Below are positions 1 to 7,157 of a stretch of DNA of 22,540 bases, one piece after another. Numbering within the stretch: position 1 is the stretch's first letter; the number at the start of each line of letters is the position of its first letter. Below the pieces are notes generated by a model. That model searched no databases. It was not told the DNA's origin and saw only the letters and a list, made by a program, of their open reading frames with translations. The DNA is from Phycisphaerales bacterium. Lineage in GTDB: Bacteria > Planctomycetota > Phycisphaerae > Tepidisphaerales > Tepidisphaeraceae. The position numbers and the translations under genes were made by a program. The stretch is from positions 1 through 22,540 of the forward strand of contig JAQGHH010000327.1 in assembly GCA_028288945.1 (NCBI GenBank). Direction: 5' to 3'.

Positions 1-1
1 G

Positions 2-955
2 CCCGCGTCGATGATCGTGTTGTTTGAACTGGCCGGCACGCGCTATCGGCGGGTGCATCAGACCCGGGCCGACTGGCGCGACCACGCCCGTCTGCTGGGC
101 GTATTACCCGCCCTTCCCGAATCACCCGCGGAGTCGCAGACGATCGACGCCGCCCATTCCGTCCATCAAATACGCGTCGCGCTGCAAGTCGGCCGGCCGG
201 GGCGAAACGGTTCTGGCTCGACGTTCCTGGTGAGCAGCGCCACGCCGGGCGAAGGGAAAACCAGCCTCACCGCAGCGCTCGGGCTCGCGTTCGCTGTTTC
301 GGGATCGCGGACGTTGCTGATCGACTGCGACCTAGCGAGTCGTCGGATGACCCGCGGGTTTGGGCTCGGCCAGGCGCCGGGCGTTTACGAATCGCTGGAG
401 GCGGGCGAATTCGAGAAGCACGTCCGCACCGGCGGACACCGGGGCCTGTCGATTCTCCCCGCCGGGCGAACCGACCCGAGCGGAGCCAACTCGATTTCAC
501 CGGTCACTGTCCGGCGGCTGCTGGCACAGGCGGCACGGAGTTACGACGTCGTACTATTGGACGCCGGCCCCATCCTCGGCAGCGTGGAAGCGTCCGCGGC
601 CGCGGCATGCGTGGACGGCGTGGTGCTCGTCGTGGCCCGCGACCAGCAGCGCTCGCTGGTGGAAAAGTCGGTGCAATGCCTCAATGCCCTCCAGGCTCAT
701 CTGGTGGGCATGGTTTTCAACCGCGCCGAATCGAACGACTTTTGCCGCTCGTCCTACGGCCCATCGTCATACGGATCAATGGCGTATCGATCGCCCGTGG
801 CTGGACGCACTTCCGAAAAATCAAAAGGCGCCGAAAACGGCAACGCGATCGCCAGGACCGCCGAAGGCCAGAGGGGGCACGGCCTGGGGCCACTCTTTCG
901 TGCCGTGGCGGCAGTTATTCCCGGCGCACTCAAAGGAAAGCGGCCCGCAAAATAA
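2..955 (+). CDS. Wzc-like polysaccharide tyrosine autokinase (BY-kinase), C-terminal part, 5'-truncated by window edge
   Basis: This is the cytoplasmic kinase part of a Wzz/Wzc-type protein that controls polymer length and export by cycles of tyrosine autophosphorylation. The frame is open to the left edge; the ATG at 11 is probably internal, because the first residues look like the end of the second Wzz membrane segment followed by the usual basic linker. Visible motifs: Walker A (SSATPGEGKTS, about bases 233-265, Lys codon 257-259), Walker A' (LLIDCDL, about 314-334) and Walker B (VVLLDAGP, about 547-570). A tyrosine cluster with three Tyr in the stretch SSYGPSSYGSMAY lies near 755-790. About 50 basic, low-complexity residues follow it, which is longer than the usual tail. 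The N-terminal chain-length domain lies outside the window. It opens the cluster; the next gene starts 126 bases on. The BY-kinase family call is firm; the partner outer-membrane exporter is not in view. Confidence 0.88.
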   Translation, partial: PASMIVLFELAGTRYRRVHQTRADWRDHARLLGVLPALPESPAESQTIDAAHSVHQIRVALQVGRPGRNGSGSTFLVSSATPGEGKTSLTAALGLAFAVSGSRTLLIDCDLASRRMTRGFGLGQAPGVYESLEAGEFEKHVRTGGHRGLSILPAGRTDPSGANSISPVTVRRLLAQAARSYDVVLLDAGPILGSVEASAAAACVDGVVLVVARDQQRSLVEKSVQCLNALQAHLVGMVFNRAESNDFCRSSYGPSSYGSMAYRSPVAGRTSEKSKGAENGNAIARTAEGQRGHGLGPLFRAVAAVIPGALKGKRPAK

Positions 956-1067
956 CGCCCCGCGAAGGACGATTCATTTCATCGCACCCGAGCGCATCTC
1001 TTCGAACCACGGCTTTTTCAATCGCACAATTCCACCGGGCTTCTCTGCCAACGGCCCCATTTGTTTC

Positions 1068-1075
1068 AAGGGGAG
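1068..1075 (+). promoter_or_regulatory. Ribosome binding site of the sugar transferase
   Basis: AAGGGGAG lies six bases before the ATG at 1082. It decides that start over the in-frame TTG at 1061, which the site itself would overlap. Confidence 0.7.
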
Positions 1076-1081
1076 ATTTCC

Positions 1082-1873
1082 ATGTCGCCGACCGTGAAAC
1101 GTGATGAATGGTTTCGTCAAGTCAGCCGCCGTCTTGAGGCGGCGGGGTGTGGCGTCCCAGTGCCCAAGCACGGCTGGTACGCAACCTGTAAAGCGATTCT
1201 CGAATGGCCCATCGCGCTGCTGCTTTGCGCGGTGTCCCTGCCGGTCGTGTGCCTGCTGGCGGCCATGGCAAAGCTCTCGTCGCCCGGCCCGGCATTCTAC
1301 CGACAAGTGCGGTTGGGCAGGTACGGCACTCCCTTCGGCATGTACAAAATTCGCACGATGCTCCACAACTGCGAGGCCGCGACCGGCCCCGTTTGGGCCT
1401 CCACGGACGACCCGCGCGTCACCCGCTTCGGGCGGTTCCTGCGGGAAACTCACCTCGACGAGCTCCCGCAGCTATGGCACGTCGTACAGGGGCACATGAG
1501 CCTCATCGGCCCGCGCCCCGAGCGCCCGGAAATGGCCGCGAAGATCGAGCGCCAGCTCCCCCGCTACTGCCTGCGCCTGCAAGTGCGGCCCGGGCTCACG
1601 GGCCTTGCGCAAGTCCATCTCCCGGCCGACACCGACATCAAAGAGGTCGGCGCCAAGCTCGCCTTCGACCTCTACTACGCCCGCAACCTCGGGCCCGGGA
1701 TGGACCTGCGCATCTGTCTCTGCACGGCGCTACACCTGATGAGCCTGTGCCTCGGTGGGGTGGGCAACATTCTGGTCCGCTTGGACGGGAAGGCCGTCGA
1801 GCAGTATGCCGACGAGACGATGCCGATAATCGGCCGCACGCGCGGGCCGCTGAAGATGGTGGTACGGCCGTGA
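1082..1873 (+). CDS. Undecaprenyl-phosphate sugar-1-phosphate transferase (bacterial sugar transferase family)
   Basis: The predicted 263-residue protein belongs to the bacterial sugar transferase (Bac_transf, WcaJ/WbaP/PglC-like) family. These monotopic membrane enzymes move a sugar 1-phosphate from a nucleotide sugar to undecaprenyl phosphate and so start the repeat unit. Residues 39-62 form the membrane hairpin. The core follows: SPGPAFYRQVRLGR at about 67-80, MYKIRTM at about 87-93, DDPRVTRFGRFLRETHLDELPQ at about 109-130 and MSLIGPRPERPE at about 139-150. The length is that of the short catalytic-only form, without the N-terminal membrane domain of WcaJ. The ATG at 1082 follows a strong Shine-Dalgarno sequence. 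Its stop overlaps the start of the polymerase gene by one base (TGATG), so the two are probably translated together. The sugar specificity cannot be told. Confidence 0.92.
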   Translation: MSPTVKRDEWFRQVSRRLEAAGCGVPVPKHGWYATCKAILEWPIALLLCAVSLPVVCLLAAMAKLSSPGPAFYRQVRLGRYGTPFGMYKIRTMLHNCEAATGPVWASTDDPRVTRFGRFLRETHLDELPQLWHVVQGHMSLIGPRPERPEMAAKIERQLPRYCLRLQVRPGLTGLAQVHLPADTDIKEVGAKLAFDLYYARNLGPGMDLRICLCTALHLMSLCLGGVGNILVRLDGKAVEQYADETMPIIGRTRGPLKMVVRP

Positions 1874-3276
1874 TGACATTGCCGGCACAATCCGATTTGG
1901 ACACGCCCGCGACGAGCTCGCCAGCTTGGTTGCAAGAGCCGGCGGCCGCGCACCCGATTCTCGGAGAGTGCTCACAAGGACGGCGCGCGGCCGCCTTCCT
2001 CTTCTTTTTGTCCACAACGGCCGTGCTCTTTATTCGGCCGGCCGACCTGCTGCCGGAATTGGCCGACCTTCCGATTTACGAGATTCTGATCCTCGCATGC
2101 CTCGCCGCCGCCATGCCTGAAGTTCTCGATCAGCTCAAGCCTCATTCGCTCGCCGGGGCACCGATCACCTTGTGCGTCGTCGGCATCCTTGCGGCGATCG
2201 CGCTTTCCCATGCGTCTCACTTCCAGTTCGCGGAAACCTGGACCGACGGGATTGAGTTCACAAAGGTGCTGCTCTATTACCTGCTTCTGGTGGCCGTGAT
2301 CGACACCGCGGCCCGGCTGCGGCAGTTCCTCGCATGCCTCGCCCTGTGCATCGCCATGCTCGCCGCCATCCCGTTGCTGCAACACCACGGGCTCATCGAC
2401 CTCGGCACGGTCGAAGCGTTGGACGAGCGCAGCGTAGACCACAACTCCGGCCAGGAAGTCATCTTTACCCGCCTCCAAGGCGCGGGCCTTTTCCACGACC
2501 CCAATGACCTCTGCCACATTCTGGGCACCGGGGTTTTGCTTTGCCTGGCGGGATTCGACACCGGCCGCTCGCGGGCCCTCCGGGCCCTTTGGGCGGTGCC
2601 GCTGGCGATGCTGCTCTGGGCGATGGTGCTGACCCAATCGCGAGGCGGAGTCCTCGCGCTCGGGGCCGGGCTCGCGGCCTGGGGCCTGATGCGCTTCGGC
2701 TGGAAAAAGTCGCTTGTGGTCGGCGCGATCGTCGCCCCGGCTTTGCTGTCGCTCATGTCCGGTCGGCAAACCGACATCTCCCTGGAAACAGAAACCGGCC
2801 AGGAACGCATTCAGCTCTGGAGCGACGCGCTGGATCTCTTTCACGCCAACCCCGTGCTGGGCGTCGGCGAAGGAAGCTTTGAAAAAGCCACCGGGCTTGT
2901 CGTGCACAATTCGTTCGTCCAGTGCTTCGTGGAATTAGGCTGGGTCGGCGGGACGTGCTTCCTGGGCGCGTTCTATCTCGCGCTGCGGATTCTGCTGTCC
3001 CAACCAGTCCCTTCCGCGTTTGCCCCACTGCGGCCGTACATGGCCGCCGCCATCGGCGCGTACGTGGTCGGGATGATGTCGCTCACGCGAAGCTATTTCG
3101 TGCCGACGTATCTGATGCTCGGCATGGCGACCGCTTACAGCCGCGCAGCGCCCGCCGCGGGGGGGGCGGCGGGCGCGCGTGTTAGTGGGCGGCTCTTGCG
3201 CGAGCTTGCAGCCGTTTCCATCATCTTTTTGGTGCTCGCGCACTTTTGGGTCCGTGCCTCGGTTCATTGGCAATAG
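1873..3276 (+). CDS. O-antigen ligase / Wzy-type polymerase family membrane protein
   Basis: The predicted 467-residue protein is strongly hydrophobic, with roughly ten to twelve membrane segments, a normal size for the Wzy_C/O-antigen ligase family. The features that mark the family are TQSRGG near residues 254-259, ahead of the large periplasmic loop, and VVHNSFVQCFVELGW near 343-357 after it, where the His (H345) fits the conserved His of WaaL-like enzymes. In this setting, beside a flippase and a Wzc-like kinase, polymerisation of lipid-linked repeat units in the periplasm is more likely than ligation to lipid A, but the sequence cannot separate the two. The start was chosen at the ATG that overlaps the previous stop; the much longer open frame upstream is a shadow of the sugar transferase. 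A run of eight G (3159-3166) lies in the 3' part of the gene. Confidence 0.85.
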   Translation: MTLPAQSDLDTPATSSPAWLQEPAAAHPILGECSQGRRAAAFLFFLSTTAVLFIRPADLLPELADLPIYEILILACLAAAMPEVLDQLKPHSLAGAPITLCVVGILAAIALSHASHFQFAETWTDGIEFTKVLLYYLLLVAVIDTAARLRQFLACLALCIAMLAAIPLLQHHGLIDLGTVEALDERSVDHNSGQEVIFTRLQGAGLFHDPNDLCHILGTGVLLCLAGFDTGRSRALRALWAVPLAMLLWAMVLTQSRGGVLALGAGLAAWGLMRFGWKKSLVVGAIVAPALLSLMSGRQTDISLETETGQERIQLWSDALDLFHANPVLGVGEGSFEKATGLVVHNSFVQCFVELGWVGGTCFLGAFYLALRILLSQPVPSAFAPLRPYMAAAIGAYVVGMMSLTRSYFVPTYLMLGMATAYSRAAPAAGGAAGARVSGRLLRELAAVSIIFLVLAHFWVRASVHWQ

Positions 3277-3284
3277 GGAGCGGG

Positions 3285-4808
3285 ATGAGCGTAAAGCGAA
3301 TTGCCGGGAACGTCGTCTGGAATTGCGCGGGCATGGCCGCGAACCTGATGGCGGGCTTCGTGGTCGTGCCGTTCCTCGTCCGCCATCTCGGGCAGACGGT
3401 CTACGGACTTTGGATTCTCGTGGCCTCCTTCACCAACTATTTCTCGCTGCTCGATCTGGGCATCCGCGCGGCGGTCGGCCGCCACATCGCCTACCACAAG
3501 GCAAAGAATGACGTGGAAGGGTTCAACGCCACCGTCAACACCGCCATGCTCATTCTCGGCGCCTGCGGCGTGCTGGCGCTTCTGGCGACGATGGGCGTCA
3601 TGCTGATTTTCTTCCGCCTCTATGCGGTGCCGCCCGAGCAGGCGGCGGCCGTCCGCATCGCCCTCGTGCTCGTCGGGGTCAACCTGCTGCTGTGGCTGCC
3701 GCTCAACATGTTTGACGCGATGCTCTGGGCGATGCAGCGGTTCGACCTCATCAACATCGTCGACATCTCAGGTGCACTGCTCCGGGTGGCATTGATTTTC
3801 TGGTGGGTGGGCAGGGGCGGCGGGCTCGTGGCGCTGGCTGTCATCCAACTCCTCTCGCTCGCGGGCATGCAGGCCATCAAGGCCGCCGTCGCGATCCGCC
3901 TCGACCGCACGCTCCGCATCAGCTTTCGCCACATCACCAAAATTGCGGCCCGCGGCCTCGCGGGCATGGGCTTCTGGAACTTAATGCTCGCCGCCGCCGA
4001 CATCATTGGAGGAGAAGCGCCGCCCATGATCGTCGGCGCGCGCCTCGGCGTGCCCATGGTCACGCCTTACAGCATCGCCGCGCGACTGGTCGCGTATGGA
4101 CGGGATTTCCTCGTCGCCAGCACGGGCGTTCTCACCCCGATGGCCATCGCCAACCATGCCGAAGAGAAGCACGCAAATCAGCGGACCCTCTTCATCGAAG
4201 GGAGCAAATTCTGCCTGGCAATGGCCGTTCTGTGCGTCGTGGCGTTCGTCGTGCTCGGCAAAACGATCATCGGGCTGTGGGTCGGGCCGTCGCTTGAGAA
4301 TTCGTCGCGGCTGCTGGTCATCCTCGTCATCGGCGAAGCGCTGCCGATGTCCCAATGGGTCGCGTACAGCATCATCCTCGGACAATACCACCACCGCATC
4401 CTGGGGCAGATCAACCTGCTGGACATCTGCCTCTCGGTCTGCCTGGCCCTGCTGCTGGTCGGGCATTGGGGGCTCGTCGGGGTGTGCATCGGGTTTGTAT
4501 TGCCGGGCATGTTTCTCCGGGGGATTTTTCAGCTCGTCTTCGCGTGCCGGCTGGTGAACGTTTCGGCCGGTGAATATTTTCGGCGCGTGGCCGCCCCCGT
4601 GCTCACGGCGGCATTGCTGCCGGCGATCGGTCTTGCCCTCTTGTCCCGCTGGCGACGGCCCGAGTCTTGGCTCGAGCTGTTTCTTTACGGCGGCCTCTTT
4701 GGAGTCGCCTACATGGCGGTCATGGCCCCGGCGCTGGGCTATCACACCGCCGTGCGACGACACCTCGCTCTCCGGAGCGGTGCCCCGCCGGAAGTCGCCG
4801 GCGCTTAA
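3285..4808 (+). CDS. Wzx-type polysaccharide flippase (MOP/PST family)
   Basis: The predicted 507-residue, highly hydrophobic protein has about twelve to fourteen membrane segments. It opens with the typical flippase N-terminus: a short basic stretch (MSVKRIAGNVVWN), a first helix, then FLVRHLGQTVYGLWILVASF and a polar turn (LLDLGIRAAVGRHIAYH). Such proteins turn undecaprenyl-diphosphate-linked repeat units from the inner to the outer leaflet of the inner membrane. The ATG at 3285 is chosen because AGGGAG (3275-3280) stands just before it and residue 1 then starts the family's usual N-terminus; the 13 residues upstream in frame overlap the polymerase gene. It follows the polymerase by eight bases, so the export and polymerisation pair is together. 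The repeat unit it carries cannot be inferred. Confidence 0.88.
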   Translation: MSVKRIAGNVVWNCAGMAANLMAGFVVVPFLVRHLGQTVYGLWILVASFTNYFSLLDLGIRAAVGRHIAYHKAKNDVEGFNATVNTAMLILGACGVLALLATMGVMLIFFRLYAVPPEQAAAVRIALVLVGVNLLLWLPLNMFDAMLWAMQRFDLINIVDISGALLRVALIFWWVGRGGGLVALAVIQLLSLAGMQAIKAAVAIRLDRTLRISFRHITKIAARGLAGMGFWNLMLAAADIIGGEAPPMIVGARLGVPMVTPYSIAARLVAYGRDFLVASTGVLTPMAIANHAEEKHANQRTLFIEGSKFCLAMAVLCVVAFVVLGKTIIGLWVGPSLENSSRLLVILVIGEALPMSQWVAYSIILGQYHHRILGQINLLDICLSVCLALLLVGHWGLVGVCIGFVLPGMFLRGIFQLVFACRLVNVSAGEYFRRVAAPVLTAALLPAIGLALLSRWRRPESWLELFLYGGLFGVAYMAVMAPALGYHTAVRRHLALRSGAPPEVAGA

Positions 4809-4869
4809 TCGGCTGAGGCCGGCACGAGTCCATTTCAATCCCTTCACACGATTTCTGGGAACTTCCGTG

Positions 4870-7125
4870 ATGATCTCCGCTACCTTGATCGGCCCTCGCG
4901 CCGCCTCCCAACCCCAAGCCGTCGCACGCGTGATCCGCGACGAGCAGGAATGGGATCGCATCGGGCCCGAGTGGGACAAACTGTTCGCCCAGAGCCCCGC
5001 CGCCTCTCCCCCACTGCAATTCCGCTGGATGCGCGAATGGTGGCGCGTGTACGGCCCGGTCTATGGCGACCGCGGGCGCGGGCTGCGAATCATCACAATA
5101 AGAAGAGAGGACCGGCTCATCGGTGCATTGCCGCTGTACGAGCGACGTGTTGGGGTCGGCCCGCTCATGGTGCGGCGACTTGCCTTCATCTCCACAGGCG
5201 AGGCCGAATTTGAAGAAACCTGTCCCGAGAATCTCGACCTCCTTTACGCGCCTGGGGAACAAGGGACCTGCGTGGATGCCATCCGCCCTGTGCTGGAATC
5301 TGAAGAAATGCACTGGGACGAGCTGGATTTAATGGACGTTTCCAACGATTCGCCGCTGCTGCACCTGGCCGACGCATTCCGGGAAGAGTGCGACACGAAA
5401 ATTGAACCGCGTGGCGCGTGCGCGATCGCCGACATTACCGGCGGCCTGGACGGCTACTTTCCCCGCCTGTCGGCCAACAGCCGGCAACATTGCCGCCGCC
5501 TGCTCCGCAAAGCGCAACGCGCCGGCGCGATAATGGAAGTGGCCATCACAACGGGCGATGCCGACGTGTATTTCGACCAACTGGCGGCCCTGCACCAGCA
5601 GCGATGGACCCAAGCCGGACTGCCCGGATGCTTCGCAGCCGCGCGGTTCGCCGAGTTTCACCGGGCGCTGGTGCAGGAATGGATTGCTTCAGGCCGAGCA
5701 GTGCTCGCCCGGCTCGTCGTGGGGGATGAGCCGCTGGCGATGATTTACGGTTTCCTCACAGGGGCCAAGTTTGATTTCTATCAGTCGGGTGTGCGGATCG
5801 GCGGGCCCGCCGAAGCAGGCTGCGATTCGGTCAATCGCATCGCCAGCCCTGGAATCGTCGCGTTCCTGCTCCTCATGGACCATCTCGCCGGCCGGGGTGT
5901 GGAGCGGTTCGACTTCCTGCGGGCCAACGGGGGCTCATCGTATAAGCATCGCCTCGCGACTCATGGCCGCCCGCTGTGCCGCATCGTCCTCGCGCGCCCA
6001 ACGATTCGGCGGTCGGTCACGAGCGCCTTGGGCGCGGTTCGTCGGGCAGCGAATCGCGTGCGGCGGCCGAACGCGGCTGCAATACCGCCGGCACGCGACG
6101 GCGCTGCTGCAGCCCCGCGCCCACGGGCCTCACGAACCGACATTGTCGCGGCGGTGCTGAACGGCAGCGGGCTCGGCGCGACAATTCGCGCCGTGGGCGG
6201 CTGGCGCGGCTTGCTCGTACTGGCCTATCACCGGATCGGTAACGGCGCAAACTCGCCCTTCGATCGCGCACTCTGGAGCGCCACCGCTGACGAATTCGAT
6301 GCGCAGATCAGACTGGTTAAGCAGCATGCGGACGTCATTTCGCCCGACGATCTGGCCGATGCCGCCACTCGCCGGCGCGGACGGCATGTGCTCCTCACAT
6401 TCGATGACGGCTACCGCGACAACTACGATACGGCTTTCCCAATCCTCCGATCACACGGCGTATCCGCCCTGTTCTTCATCACCACCGGATTTATCGATAA
6501 CTCGCGCATTTCCTGGTGGGATGAAATCGCCTGGATGGTGCGCGCCAGCCGCCGTCGGGAAATCCTCCCCTCGCCATGGGTCAAGGAACGCATTGAGTTC
6601 GACGAACCCGCCCGCGAACGCGCCATCGAAACTCTCCTTGCCGTTTACAAAGCCCTGCCCGCCGATGCGACAGACGCCTATCTGGACGAGATAGCGCATG
6701 CCACCGGCAGCGGCCGCTATGCGGGCAACGACGCGGAGAGGATGTGGATGACGTGGGACATGCTGCGCGAAATGCGGCAGGCGGGGATGGGTGTCGGCGG
6801 GCACACGGTAAACCACCCAATCCTTGCCAACCTCTCCCGCGATCAACAGTGCGAAGAGATCGCCGGATGCGCCCGGCGGATCCGCGAGGAAACGGGGCAT
6901 CCGATGCGCTGGCTGAGCTACCCTCGGGGCAAGCCCGGTACCTTCGACGCGCACATCCGCGAATGCCTGGCCGATGAGAAAGTGGATCTCGCATTTAGCG
7001 CTTATGGCGGCCTCAATCGTCCGGGGCTTTGGGAAAATTACGACATGCGACGCACCGGCGTCGAGATGAACCGCAGCCGCCATTGGCTCAAACTGGCCCT
7101 GACACTGCCGCAGATTTTCACCTGA
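4870..7125 (+). CDS. Fusion protein: CelD/BcsL-type GNAT acyltransferase + NodB-type polysaccharide deacetylase
   Basis: One uninterrupted frame of 751 residues joins two enzymes. Residues about 15-380 form a CelD/BcsL-like GNAT (Acetyltransf_6) domain; the typical basic helix (SANSRQHCRRLLRKAQRAG) begins near residue 200. A linker rich in Pro, Ala and Arg (about 390-420) follows. Residues about 445-745 form a NodB (carbohydrate esterase 4) domain: YHRIG at 453-457, TFDDGY at 510-515 with the catalytic and metal Asp pair D512/D513, HTVNH at 645-649 with metal ligands H645/H649, and SYPRGKPG at 683-690. All catalytic positions I can recognise are present. A helical insert with a WWDEIAW motif lies between motifs 1 and 2. 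No signal peptide is visible, so the deacetylase would act in the cytoplasm, perhaps on lipid-linked repeat units. A sensible inference is N-deacetylation followed by re-acylation. The ATG at 4870 (or GTG 4867) is not backed by a strong ribosome site. Confidence 0.83.
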   Translation: MISATLIGPRAASQPQAVARVIRDEQEWDRIGPEWDKLFAQSPAASPPLQFRWMREWWRVYGPVYGDRGRGLRIITIRREDRLIGALPLYERRVGVGPLMVRRLAFISTGEAEFEETCPENLDLLYAPGEQGTCVDAIRPVLESEEMHWDELDLMDVSNDSPLLHLADAFREECDTKIEPRGACAIADITGGLDGYFPRLSANSRQHCRRLLRKAQRAGAIMEVAITTGDADVYFDQLAALHQQRWTQAGLPGCFAAARFAEFHRALVQEWIASGRAVLARLVVGDEPLAMIYGFLTGAKFDFYQSGVRIGGPAEAGCDSVNRIASPGIVAFLLLMDHLAGRGVERFDFLRANGGSSYKHRLATHGRPLCRIVLARPTIRRSVTSALGAVRRAANRVRRPNAAAIPPARDGAAAAPRPRASRTDIVAAVLNGSGLGATIRAVGGWRGLLVLAYHRIGNGANSPFDRALWSATADEFDAQIRLVKQHADVISPDDLADAATRRRGRHVLLTFDDGYRDNYDTAFPILRSHGVSALFFITTGFIDNSRISWWDEIAWMVRASRRREILPSPWVKERIEFDEPARERAIETLLAVYKALPADATDAYLDEIAHATGSGRYAGNDAERMWMTWDMLREMRQAGMGVGGHTVNHPILANLSRDQQCEEIAGCARRIREETGHPMRWLSYPRGKPGTFDAHIRECLADEKVDLAFSAYGGLNRPGLWENYDMRRTGVEMNRSRHWLKLALTLPQIFT

Positions 7126-7157
7126 CACGCTCCTTCCATCACTTGTTTCCGCCTGCC

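Noticed and set aside
956..1081. Possible promoter or terminator in the largest gap of the window
   Set aside because: I saw no convincing -35/-10 pair and no stem with a T tract; only the ribosome site of the next gene is supported.
1204..1872. N-terminal extension of the polymerase frame overlapping the sugar transferase gene
   Set aside because: The extension is a Pro/Arg/Ala/His-rich shadow of the sugar transferase; hydrophobic, family-like sequence begins only after the ATG at 1873.
1972..2907. Long minus-strand open frame of 311 codons opposite the polymerase gene
   Set aside because: It lies wholly opposite a well-supported membrane protein and its translation is a low-complexity, charged string with no family signs; this is usual in GC-rich DNA.
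3981..4979. Long minus-strand open frame of 332 codons opposite the flippase and the following gap
   Set aside because: Composition is rich in Arg, Asp, Gln and Pro with no recognisable domain, and it runs across the end of one gene and the start of the next on the other strand.
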